Source: an uncultured Oscillospiraceae bacterium | GTDB taxonomy: Bacteria; Bacillota; Clostridia; Oscillospirales; Oscillospiraceae | Assembly: GCA_934546725.1 (NCBI GenBank) | Contig: CAKTED010000033.1 | Span: 1-10,430, forward strand | Direction: 5' to 3' | Length of the DNA stretch: 10,430 nucleotides | Shown: positions 1 through 5,586 of the stretch, one piece after another | How the letters are laid out: each line of letters begins with the position of its first letter | Position numbering within the stretch: the stretch's first letter is position 1 | The notes under the pieces: model-generated | The model's database searches: none | Told to the model about the DNA's origin: nothing | The model's input: the letters and a program-made list of their open reading frames with translations, nothing else | Made by a program: the position numbers and the translations under genes

Positions 1-380
1 GGAAAGAAAACGGCAAAATCGCCTGCGGCAAGATAAGTGCTGGTGAAGCGCTCTGGCGGCTCGGAAAAGAAGTTGATGTCCTCGGCCTCGTCATAGCCCT
101 CGTCGCCGGAAACGGCTGCCGCAGGCGCGCAGGGGATATATTCCTCACCTGACACGACGAACTGCACGTCAATATACCTGCGGTGCGTTTCAAACCTCAG
201 CTCGAGCGGAGACTTCGTCTCGTAGCTCTGAACGCTGGCGTAAAGCTCGCGCCCCTTTATTTCATAAGTTCCGGGCGCGGCATTTTCGGAAACGAGCCTT
301 TTATATGCCTCAAATGCTTCCCTGAAAAGCGGGTGGAGCGAATAATAGCGCTCCGAGTCACGGATGTTTCCTGTTACCAT
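1..380 (-). CDS. YhcH/YjgK/YiaL (NanQ-like) family protein, 3' end cut by window edge
   Basis: This leftward gene starts at ATG 380-378 and reads open to the left edge (about 126 residues seen; the family is usually near 150, so only a short C-terminus is missing). The diagnostic core is HRRYIDVQFVVSGEEYI (residues about 67-83), which matches the family signature H-R/K-YID-hQ-h-h-x-G-E-E, and the GDFAVFF strand near the cut end is also typical. Characterised relatives are cupin-like beta-barrel proteins; E. coli NanQ acts as a sialic-acid anomerase and other members are linked to uptake or catabolism of sugars and sugar acids. The exact substrate here cannot be read. An AAGGAG site lies 5 bases before the start, just behind the stop of the upstream flavin oxidoreductase gene (13-base gap), so the two are probably one transcript. 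Family assignment is firm; the sugar role is inference. Confidence 0.85.
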   Translation of the reverse strand, partial: MVTGNIRDSERYYSLHPLFREAFEAYKRLVSENAAPGTYEIKGRELYASVQSYETKSPLELRFETHRRYIDVQFVVSGEEYIPCAPAAAVSGDEGYDEAEDINFFSEPPERFTSTYLAAGDFAVFF

Positions 381-393
381 GGTTTTCTCCTTA

Positions 394-2340
394 TTATTTG
401 ATGTCGTTTGCGATGTGATACGCGGCATTCGTCGCGGAATATATGTTTTTAACGTCAAGGCAGTCGCCAAGCTGATAAAACTGCGGTGCGCATAGACAGA
501 GCGCCGCTGCCTCGTCGCGCAGCGGGGTCATACCGAGCGCGGAAACGACCGTATCGGCCTCAAAGAACGCTTCGCCGTCTTCACCCGAGACCAGAACGCC
601 GTTTTCCCGAATTTCGAGAGCCTTCGTATTGAGCATGAGCCTTATGCCCAGACGCTTGAACTCCAGCCCTACGGACTGCCCCTGGAGCAGGTTCCAGCCG
701 AAATTCGGCGCGGCGGCCATTTCGAGCACCGTTACCTCGCGGTCGAGACCGGCAAGGAATATGGCAAGCTCGCAGCCGACAAGTCCGCCGCCGAGAATTA
801 CGACGCGTCTGCCGGAGGTTTCGGGAACGGGGTAGAGCGCTTCGGCGGAAACGGCGCGCTCGATGCCGGGGATGGGCGGCACGGCGGGTCTTGCGCCCAT
901 TGCCGCGATTATTACGTCCGGTTCAAGCTCACGCGCAAGCTCCGGCGTAACGGCGGTGTTGAGGTGCACGTCTATCGAAGAACGGTTTATCATGCGCTCC
1001 TGCCGGTCAAGGTACTGCGACAGGTGGCGCTTGAAAGGTACAGGCTCCTCGCAGCGCAGAACGCCGCCGAGCCTGCCGCTTTTTTCGCAGAGAATCACCT
1101 CGTGCCCACGCTCGCAGGCCGTGAGCGCCGCCTGCATTCCGGCAACGCCGCCGCCCGCGACGAGCACGCGCCTGCGCTCAACGGCTGGATGGGCGAACTT
1201 TGTTTCGGACTCGTTTGAAATTTCGGGATTGAGCGCGCAGCAGAACTGGGCGCGCGTCATAAGACTGGAGAAGCAGGTGAAGCAGCGCATGCAGTGGACT
1301 ATCTCGTCGTCCCTGCCGCTGCGCGCCTTCGCGGGCAGGTCTGGGTCGGCGATGAGTCCGCGCGCCAGCTCTACCACGTCTGCCCGGCCCGAGGCGATGA
1401 TCTCCTCAAGCAGCTCCGGTTCGCTGAGCGCGCCGACGGTTGCCACGGGCGTTGAAACGTGCTTTTTTATCTCTGCGGCGTATTTTACGTTCACACCGTC
1501 CTCAAGAAACATGCTCGGGTGCGTTACGGTGAAGACCTCGTCCACCTCATGGCTTCCCGCGGAAATGTGCAGCAGGTCGACCTTGCCGTCGAGAGCCTGC
1601 GCGATCTTTATGCCATAGCCCACGTCGTAGCCGCCGTCATAGACCTCCGAGCCGCTCAGACGTATCTCAATCGGGAACCTGGGGCCGACAGCATCACGTA
1701 TCGCGGCGACAACGGCGAGCGGGAAGCGCATGCGCTTTTCAAAGCTGCCGCCCCATTCGTCCGTGCGCGTGTTCATTTCGGGGGACATGAACTGGTGCAG
1801 CAGCCAGCCGTGACCGCCGTGCAGCGTGACCATTCCGAAGCCGCACTGCTTTGCGAAAAGCGCCGCGTCGTGATACTTTTGCAGCGTGCGGCGGATGATG
1901 TCCTCCGTCATGGCCTCGGCGTGGATGTGCTGGCCGAAGCTGTTGCTTTCGCAGGCCACGGGACCGTATATCGTGTGCCCCTGAGCGAAGGAAATGCGCG
2001 AGCCGCAGCCGCCGTGACACAGCTCCATGGAGGCCACCGCGCCGTGGCGGCTTATGGCATCAGAAAGCTTGTTGAGGTGCGGCTTGCCGCTGGGATCGTC
2101 GAGCAGGATGTGGTTCCCGTTTGAAAGCGATATCTCGGAATCCACCACCGCGTCACCGATGCATACCGACGCCGCGCCGCCGATGGCCTTGCGCTCATAG
2201 TAGCAGATGATCTCGTTTATAGGGTGGTTTTTATAATGTGTGTGCTGCCCGCCGGTGGGCGAGGCGAATATGCGGTTGCGGAAAAGTGTGCCGCCGATGA
2301 GGATCGGGGAAAAAAGATGAGGATATTTGCAGCTGTACAT
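394..2340 (-). CDS. NADH:flavin oxidoreductase / 2,4-dienoyl-CoA reductase-like Fe-S flavoenzyme
   Basis: A 648-residue three-domain enzyme of the FadH/BaiCD/BaiH/trimethylamine-dehydrogenase type. Residues about 1-345 are an old-yellow-enzyme FMN barrel (HGGHGWLLHQFMSPEMNTRT at 174-193, then DEWGGSF). Cys350, 353, 356 and 367 or 368 form a 4Fe-4S cluster site. Residues about 390-500 carry the FAD motif GGGVAG (396-401), and about 511-600 the NAD(P)H motif GGGLVG (517-522); the C-terminal YQLGDC segment closes over FAD. Family members pass electrons from NAD(P)H through FAD and the cluster to FMN, which reduces an alpha,beta-unsaturated carbonyl or a similar group. Trp179 sits where the proton-donor Tyr of OYE1 and FadH normally lies, so substrate or mechanism may differ. 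The start has AGGAG upstream at a good distance. It probably heads a transcript with the YhcH-like gene. Family is certain; substrate is unknown. Confidence 0.93.
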   Translation of the reverse strand: MYSCKYPHLFSPILIGGTLFRNRIFASPTGGQHTHYKNHPINEIICYYERKAIGGAASVCIGDAVVDSEISLSNGNHILLDDPSGKPHLNKLSDAISRHGAVASMELCHGGCGSRISFAQGHTIYGPVACESNSFGQHIHAEAMTEDIIRRTLQKYHDAALFAKQCGFGMVTLHGGHGWLLHQFMSPEMNTRTDEWGGSFEKRMRFPLAVVAAIRDAVGPRFPIEIRLSGSEVYDGGYDVGYGIKIAQALDGKVDLLHISAGSHEVDEVFTVTHPSMFLEDGVNVKYAAEIKKHVSTPVATVGALSEPELLEEIIASGRADVVELARGLIADPDLPAKARSGRDDEIVHCMRCFTCFSSLMTRAQFCCALNPEISNESETKFAHPAVERRRVLVAGGGVAGMQAALTACERGHEVILCEKSGRLGGVLRCEEPVPFKRHLSQYLDRQERMINRSSIDVHLNTAVTPELARELEPDVIIAAMGARPAVPPIPGIERAVSAEALYPVPETSGRRVVILGGGLVGCELAIFLAGLDREVTVLEMAAAPNFGWNLLQGQSVGLEFKRLGIRLMLNTKALEIRENGVLVSGEDGEAFFEADTVVSALGMTPLRDEAAALCLCAPQFYQLGDCLDVKNIYSATNAAYHIANDIK

Positions 2341-2375
2341 GTCCCGTCGCTCCTTATGTTAAATTTATGGACAAT

Positions 2376-2404
2376 ATTTTAACACTAACGGGGGCAAAAG
2401 TAAA
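2376..2404 (-). promoter_or_regulatory. Candidate sigma-A promoter for the flavin oxidoreductase gene
   Basis: On the minus strand TTTACT (2404-2399) and TAAAAT (2381-2376) are separated by 17 bases; they match 4/6 and 5/6 of the vegetative consensus. The -10 lies about 36 bases before the start codon at 2340. The surrounding region is AT-rich, so chance matches are possible. Confidence 0.4.
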
Positions 2405-2472
2405 TAGCCAGGCCGAAAAACACAAAAGTGAAAAAAATAAAGCGGTAAAATTGTAAATGTCGCCAAAAAAGA

Positions 2473-2501
2473 TTGCGTAAATGATACAACGATGATACAA
2501 T
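2473..2501 (+). promoter_or_regulatory. Sigma-A-like promoter for the lipoprotein gene
   Basis: TTGCGT (2473-2478) and TACAAT (2496-2501) are spaced by 17 bases. The transcript would start near 2508, about 40 bases before the chosen ATG at 2550. A direct repeat ATGATACAA (2481-2489 and 2492-2500) fills the spacer and the -10. The in-frame ATG at 2502 directly abuts the -10, so it cannot be the start of the protein on this transcript. Confidence 0.55.
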
Positions 2502-2549
2502 ATGAGCGCGGAACATAAATGCAATGCACTCAAACAGGGAGGGAGGAAA

Positions 2550-3185
2550 ATGAAAAAACGTCTTTTACCGCTTCTTCTGATGATACTGCTCACGGCCGCG
2601 TGCGGAAAGAGCGCGGAGCAGGCGGATATTGCCGATTATTACCGCGAAATATACGGCGAGGATCGCGTGATAGAGCGCCGCGGGCTGTACTATGAGCTGA
2701 TATACCGCTATGTGCTGAACAGAGTATGGGAGGACAGATTTTATATCCTTCCACTTGCCGGGGAAAGCGAAGAGCCGTATGAGGGCGATGAATTTTCCCT
2801 TGCGCCGGACAGAAGTGTGTATGACGTTGGCGAGACAGTGAATATCGAGCTTTGCGCGGACGGTGAGGACATAACATATGGCGCGGAGCTTCGGCTCGAC
2901 TACTGGGATGACAGCTGGTATCAGCTGAATACGAATTTCAGCTATCCGTCGGCGGAATATACGCTGAAGCAGGGGGAAACGGCGGCCTTTGAGCTGACGG
3001 ACAAAACGCTTGCACAGGCATCGCTTTACGACTGGGACGAGACGGACGGGATGTACGTTTTGCGGAAGGAGGAAAGGTCCGTGAAGCTCAGGCCGGGGCG
3101 GTACAGATACATGATGACGGTGCGGGACCTGTCGGGCGTGGAATATCGCCTTGCCTGCGAGTTTCTCGTAGAGCGGAAGGGGTGA
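2550..3185 (+). CDS. Putative lipoprotein with C-terminal bacterial Ig-like domain
   Basis: A 211-residue protein with a lipoprotein-type leader: MKKR, a hydrophobic run, then LTAAC (Cys18), so it is likely lipid-anchored on the outer face of the cell membrane. The -3 position is Thr, weaker than the usual Leu/Val. The N-terminal part (about 20-75) is charged and Tyr-rich with no family I recognise. Residues about 85-211 resemble the Ig-like domain of Firmicutes lipoproteins (Pfam Big_14 type): a Y-x-VGE-x-V-x-I-x-L strand, then LRLDYWDDSWYQL, an LKQGETAAFELT strand, and the late LRPGRYRYMMTV hairpin. ATG 2550 is chosen because GGGAGGGAGG lies just before it and the leader begins there; an in-frame ATG at 2502 lacks a ribosome site. 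It is transcribed away from the flavin oxidoreductase gene. The stop codon touches the dispersed repeat block, so no terminator of its own is seen. Function unknown. Confidence 0.82.
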   Translation: MKKRLLPLLLMILLTAACGKSAEQADIADYYREIYGEDRVIERRGLYYELIYRYVLNRVWEDRFYILPLAGESEEPYEGDEFSLAPDRSVYDVGETVNIELCADGEDITYGAELRLDYWDDSWYQLNTNFSYPSAEYTLKQGETAAFELTDKTLAQASLYDWDETDGMYVLRKEERSVKLRPGRYRYMMTVRDLSGVEYRLACEFLVERKG

Positions 3186-3246
3186 CGTTACCACGGCGCA
3201 ACCATCCGGGGGATTCTTCGGTCGCCTGCGGCTCCCTCTGAATGAC
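3185..3246 (+). repeat. Repeat unit A
   Basis: First full-length unit, beginning at the last base of the lipoprotein stop codon and ending GAATGAC. It aligns end to end with unit C, with a few substitutions and a one-base gap near its middle. Confidence 0.75.
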
Positions 3247-3450
3247 GTGCGTGGTAGTGAGGTGCGCGGCGGGGTGCGGTTGTCCCCGTGGACGCATGAA
3301 AGTTCCCGCTCCTGCCGTCATCCTCGCGAAGCGGGGATCCCCTATGGTCAGGGCTGGGGGTACGTTGTCCGTGGACGCGGGGGCTGAAGGGCTCCGTCAT
3401 TTGGAGGGCGGAGTCCGTGGAATCCCATAATGAGGGCGGAAAGGTGAGTT

Positions 3451-3681
3451 GTCGTTACCCTGGAGGAACCATATAGGGGATTGCGTCGTTGCAAAGTCCG
3501 CTCAACTCCGCGTCCTCCTTGCGTTGAAAGCTTCACTCGCTCCCTTGCTCCTCCATCTCGGCCTAAGAGCCGCCGCTATGCGGCGGTTGGCCTCGAAACG
3601 CGCCTGCGGGCGCAGTTTTCGGCCGCGATCCGCTACGCCGGGTTCGCGTCCGAGACGGGGGTTGCAGAGCGCGAGAATGAC
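3451..3681 (+). repeat. Repeat unit B, expanded by a hairpin-rich insert
   Basis: It opens GTCGTTACCC and reaches the internal GGGGATT like the other units, but then runs on for some 190 bases before closing GAGAATGAC. The interior contains a perfect 7-bp hairpin CCGCCGC-TAT-GCGGCGG (3570-3586) and a second one GCGCC-TGCG-GGCGC (3600-3613) followed by AGTTTTC, which could act as a weak terminator. Confidence 0.55.
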
Positions 3682-3702
3682 AGCAGAGCTGGAGAGACGG
3701 TG

Positions 3703-3764
3703 GTCGTTACCACGGCACAACGTACCGGGGGATTCTTCGGTCGCGGCGGCTCCCTCTGAATGAC
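3703..3764 (+). repeat. Repeat unit C
   Basis: Second full-length, about 62-base unit, beginning GTCGTTACCACGGC and ending CTGAATGAC. It is nearly identical to unit A some 500 bases away, which implies recent spread or conversion relative to the diverged inverted units. Confidence 0.75.
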
Positions 3765-3771
3765 GGCAGAA

Positions 3772-3814
3772 ATTCAGGGATTCTTCGCCTGCGGCTACCT
3801 CCTGAATGACGTGC
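3772..3814 (+). repeat. Repeat unit D, truncated
   Basis: It lacks the GTCGTTACC end. It keeps GGGATTCTTCGCCTGCGGCT followed by CCTCCTGAATGACGTGCG, which matches the second half of unit A, including the GACGTGCG flank. Confidence 0.6.
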
Positions 3815-3853
3815 GGGAAATGAGGCGACCGCCCGTAACGCACCGGGCAATGT

Positions 3854-3882
3854 AACCATCCCGCGCGCGGCGGCATATAATT
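3854..3882 (+). promoter_or_regulatory. Promoter-like sequence of the DUF11 gene (sigma-K/E or sigma-A)
   Basis: AACC (3854-3857), a 16-base gap, then CATATAATT (3874-3882) fits the remembered sigma-K pattern mACm-N16-CATAnnnTA with one mismatch in the -10. CATATAAT also matches 7 of 8 positions of the sigma-E -10 but has a poor -35. The same stretch contains a perfect vegetative TATAAT (3876-3881) with only a 3/6 -35 (TAACCA, 3853-3858). The position, about 45 bases before the ATG, is right for a promoter; the sigma factor cannot be decided by eye. Confidence 0.4.
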
Positions 3883-3887
3883 CAAAT

Positions 3888-3906
3888 GAGGGACGAAAAA
3901 GCCCTC
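3888..3906 (+). other. Small hairpin in the DUF11 leader
   Basis: GAGGG (3888-3892) can pair with CCCTC (3902-3906) around a 9-base A-rich loop, at what would be the 5' end of the transcript. It may be an mRNA-stabilising 5' stem; five base pairs alone are weak evidence. Confidence 0.25.
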
Positions 3907-3929
3907 TAACCTGAGCAGGGAGGAATTAT

Positions 3930-4784
3930 ATGGCTGCGTTTTACAATCAGGCCACGCTGTCGTACAGCGGCGGCAGCACGGCCTCGAATATAACGGTCGG
4001 CGAGCTTGTGAACGCCCTTGGCGTGAGCAAGACGGCCGTAGTCCCGCAGTATGGCGCGGGAGACAGAGTGACCTATGTCATAAACCTCGTGAACAGCGGC
4101 GCCGCGGCGCTCACCGGGCTGACCCTTGCGGATAACCTCGGCACATATGCCTTCGGGACGGGAAGCCTCATCCCGCTGGATTATGTCGACGGCTCCGTGA
4201 AGTATTTTGTTAACGGCGTGCTTCAGACCGCGCCTGCGGTTACGGTGGGGAACGGCATAACGATAAGCGGCATAAGCGTTCCGGCGGGCGGAAACAGTAC
4301 GATAGTCTATGAGACGACGGTGAATTCCTTTGCGCCCCCCGGCGCGGACGGAAGCATTACGAACACCGTAACCGTTACCGGCGACGGTCTGACGGGACCG
4401 GTGACGGCGGAGGAGACGATAAACGCCGCCTCTGCGGCGCGGCTGACGATAACGAAGTCGCTCAGCCCGACCACGGTTTCCGAAAACGGACGCCTGACCT
4501 ATACCTTCACGATACAGAACAGCGGCGCGGAGCCGGTTGACGCGGCGGATGCCGCCGTTTTGAGAGACAGCTTTGATCCGAAGCTGAGCGACCTTACCGT
4601 AACGTTCAACGGTACGGCCTGGAGCGCTCCGACGAATTACAGCTATGATGCCGCAACAGGCGCATTTGCCACCGTGGCGGGACAGATAACCGTTCCTGCC
4701 GCAGCGTATACTCAGGATCCGACCACCGGCGCGTGGAGCATCACGCCCGGCGTCAGCACGCTTGTAGTAGAAGGAACGGTATGA
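3930..4784 (+). CDS. DUF11 tandem-domain protein without signal peptide
   Basis: A 284-residue protein with two DUF11-type beta-sandwich repeats. The first, about 32-150, has VSKTAVVPQYGAGDRVTYV then LVNSG; the second, about 170-284, has LTITKSLSPTTVSENGRLTY then IQNSG. The N-terminus MAAFYNQATLSYSGG is a hallmark I recall from a Clostridia subgroup. It has no signal peptide, no membrane segment, no LPXTG or SLH anchor, no cysteine, and it is rich in Thr, Ala, Gly and Val, as in structural surface proteins. DUF11 proteins P29a/P29b are reported in the ribbon-like spore appendages of Clostridium taeniosporum, so a spore-surface role assembled from the mother-cell cytoplasm is a reasonable guess, but no neighbour proves it. 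GGGAGG (3918-3923) sits 6 bases before the ATG. It stands alone between its own promoter-like sequence and a strong terminator. Confidence 0.85.
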   Translation: MAAFYNQATLSYSGGSTASNITVGELVNALGVSKTAVVPQYGAGDRVTYVINLVNSGAAALTGLTLADNLGTYAFGTGSLIPLDYVDGSVKYFVNGVLQTAPAVTVGNGITISGISVPAGGNSTIVYETTVNSFAPPGADGSITNTVTVTGDGLTGPVTAEETINAASAARLTITKSLSPTTVSENGRLTYTFTIQNSGAEPVDAADAAVLRDSFDPKLSDLTVTFNGTAWSAPTNYSYDAATGAFATVAGQITVPAAAYTQDPTTGAWSITPGVSTLVVEGTV

Positions 4785-4789
4785 CTGAA

Positions 4790-4830
4790 GCTTCGGGGCG
4801 GCTCGTTGAGAGCTGCCCCGAAGCATTTTA
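4790..4830 (+). terminator. Intrinsic terminator after the DUF11 gene
   Basis: GCTTCGGGGCGGCTC (4790-4804) pairs with GAGCTGCCCCGAAGC (4810-4824) over 15 positions, one of them a G-T wobble, with a 5-base loop GTTGA. ATTTTA follows. It begins 5 bases after the stop codon. Confidence 0.85.
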
Positions 4831-4853
4831 GCGGGTATGTGAAAATCTTGGGC

Positions 4854-4880
4854 TTGTAATGAAAGACAATATGGTATAAA
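4854..4880 (+). promoter_or_regulatory. Candidate promoter for the flavoprotein-proline cluster
   Basis: TTGTAA (4854-4859) and TATAAA (4875-4880) are 15 bases apart, a short spacer, in the AT-rich gap after the DUF11 terminator. It is the only reasonable promoter position upstream of the cluster, and there is no room for a proline T-box leader. Confidence 0.4.
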
Positions 4881-4923
4881 ATGTTTTAAACAAACTATAA
4901 AATATAAAAATGGAGGAATCGTT

Positions 4924-5565
4924 ATGAAGCTGCTTGCTCTCAACGGAAGCGCACGAAGGGAATGGAACACTGCAAAAATGCTTGAAGCGGCCATGGACGG
5001 AGCCAGGGCTGCGGGGGCGGAAACGAAGCTTGTGAACCTTTTTGACCTTGATTATAAGGGCTGCCGGGGCTGCTCGGCATGTAAGCTGCTCGGAGGAAAA
5101 TTTTACGGTGCCTGCGCTCAGCAGGATGGGCTGACGGATATTCTTGAGGAGGCAAAGGCGGCGGACGTGCTGCTTTTGGGCTCGCCGATATACTTCAGCG
5201 ACGTTACGGGCATGATGCGCAGCTTTATCGAGCGCTTCCTTTTCCCGACGCTTACCTACAGTAAGGATATGCACAGGCTTTATAAAAAACGCGTGAGCGT
5301 GGGTCTTGTTTATACATACAACGCGCCGGAGGAGACATATACGCAGTACATGCAGGGTCAGCGCGCAATGTTTGACGCGATGATCGGACCAACGGAATAT
5401 GTCTTTGCCTCTGAAACGCTGCAATTTACGGATTATTCGCTCTATGATGCGGATATGTTTGACCCCGAACAGCGCCGCGAGCGGCACGAAAAGGTTTTTC
5501 CGGAGGATTGCAAAAAAGCGTTTGAGATGGGTCGCCGGCTTGTTGAGAGCCGCGCGGAGCTGTAA
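4924..5565 (+). CDS. Flavodoxin-fold / iron-sulfur flavoprotein-like NAD(P)H oxidoreductase
   Basis: A 213-residue protein of the NADPH-dependent FMN reductase / iron-sulfur flavoprotein superfamily. The FMN phosphate loop is NGSARREWNTAK (7-18). LLLGSPIYFSDVTGMMRSFI (82-101) is the second flavin-contact segment. Between them Cys47, 50, 53 and 64 lie as CRGCSAC...C, similar to the cluster-binding CX2CX2CXnC of archaeal iron-sulfur flavoproteins but with a longer last spacing (10 residues). The C-terminal half carries an acidic, Tyr-rich tail. The likely role is two-electron transfer from NAD(P)H or ferredoxin to a small quinone, disulfide or similar acceptor; the partner is unknown. TGGAGG precedes the start with suitable spacing. 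Its stop is 21 bases before proB on the same strand with no terminator between, so it is probably the first gene of the proline transcript, though no biochemical reason for the link is evident. Confidence 0.85.
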   Translation: MKLLALNGSARREWNTAKMLEAAMDGARAAGAETKLVNLFDLDYKGCRGCSACKLLGGKFYGACAQQDGLTDILEEAKAADVLLLGSPIYFSDVTGMMRSFIERFLFPTLTYSKDMHRLYKKRVSVGLVYTYNAPEETYTQYMQGQRAMFDAMIGPTEYVFASETLQFTDYSLYDADMFDPEQRRERHEKVFPEDCKKAFEMGRRLVESRAEL

Positions 5566-5586
5566 GCTGATTCAGAGGTTTGAAAA

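Larger units (their letters stand above)
3185..3864. repeat. Cluster of mosaic dispersed intergenic repeats
   Basis: This gene-free, GC-rich stretch consists of related short units. Forward units begin (G)TCGTTACC or ACGTTACC and end GAATGAC: unit A 3185-3246, unit B 3451-3681, unit C 3703-3764, plus a 5'-truncated unit D at 3772-3814. A and C are about 62 bases and differ at only a handful of positions; both contain GGGGGATTCTTCGGTCGC and GGCTCCCTCTGAATGACG. Reversed, more diverged units start GTCAT at 3317-3342 and 3396-3426 and end in GGATCCCC or GGAATCCC. The unit ends form an imperfect inverted pair (GTCGTT at the start, AATGAC at the end). The general form, GTCATTC..GAG..AGC..GAAGAATC read on the minus strand, resembles intergenic repeats I recall from many unrelated bacterial genomes. 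Open frames across it give low-complexity peptides and are not considered genes. Confidence 0.75.

Noticed and set aside
863..1618. Long rightward open frames (also 1459-2124) opposite the flavin oxidoreductase
   Set aside because: They are antisense to a gene with clear FMN, FAD, NAD and Cys motifs, are Arg/Ser/Ala-rich without any recognisable domain, and lack ribosome sites.
2502..2549. ATG 2502 as start of the lipoprotein gene
   Set aside because: It directly follows the -10 box, lacks a ribosome site and would put 16 hydrophilic residues before a normal lipoprotein leader.
3185..3864. CRISPR array
   Set aside because: Units differ in length, orientation and spacing, there are no uniform spacers, and no cas gene is nearby.
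3449..3885. Open frames in the repeat block with peptides such as HSEGAAATEESPG
   Set aside because: The same peptide arises from each repeat unit, in shifting frames, without start signals. Such peptides are typical of mis-annotated dispersed repeats.
4785..4923. T-box or other proline-responsive leader upstream of the proline cluster
   Set aside because: Only about 40 bases lie between the candidate promoter and the first start codon, and no T-box consensus or specifier stem is visible.
3906..4994. A 362-codon leftward open frame across the DUF11 gene and the start of the flavoprotein gene
   Set aside because: Arg-rich shadow of GC-rich codons; it crosses two well-supported genes and a terminator hairpin.
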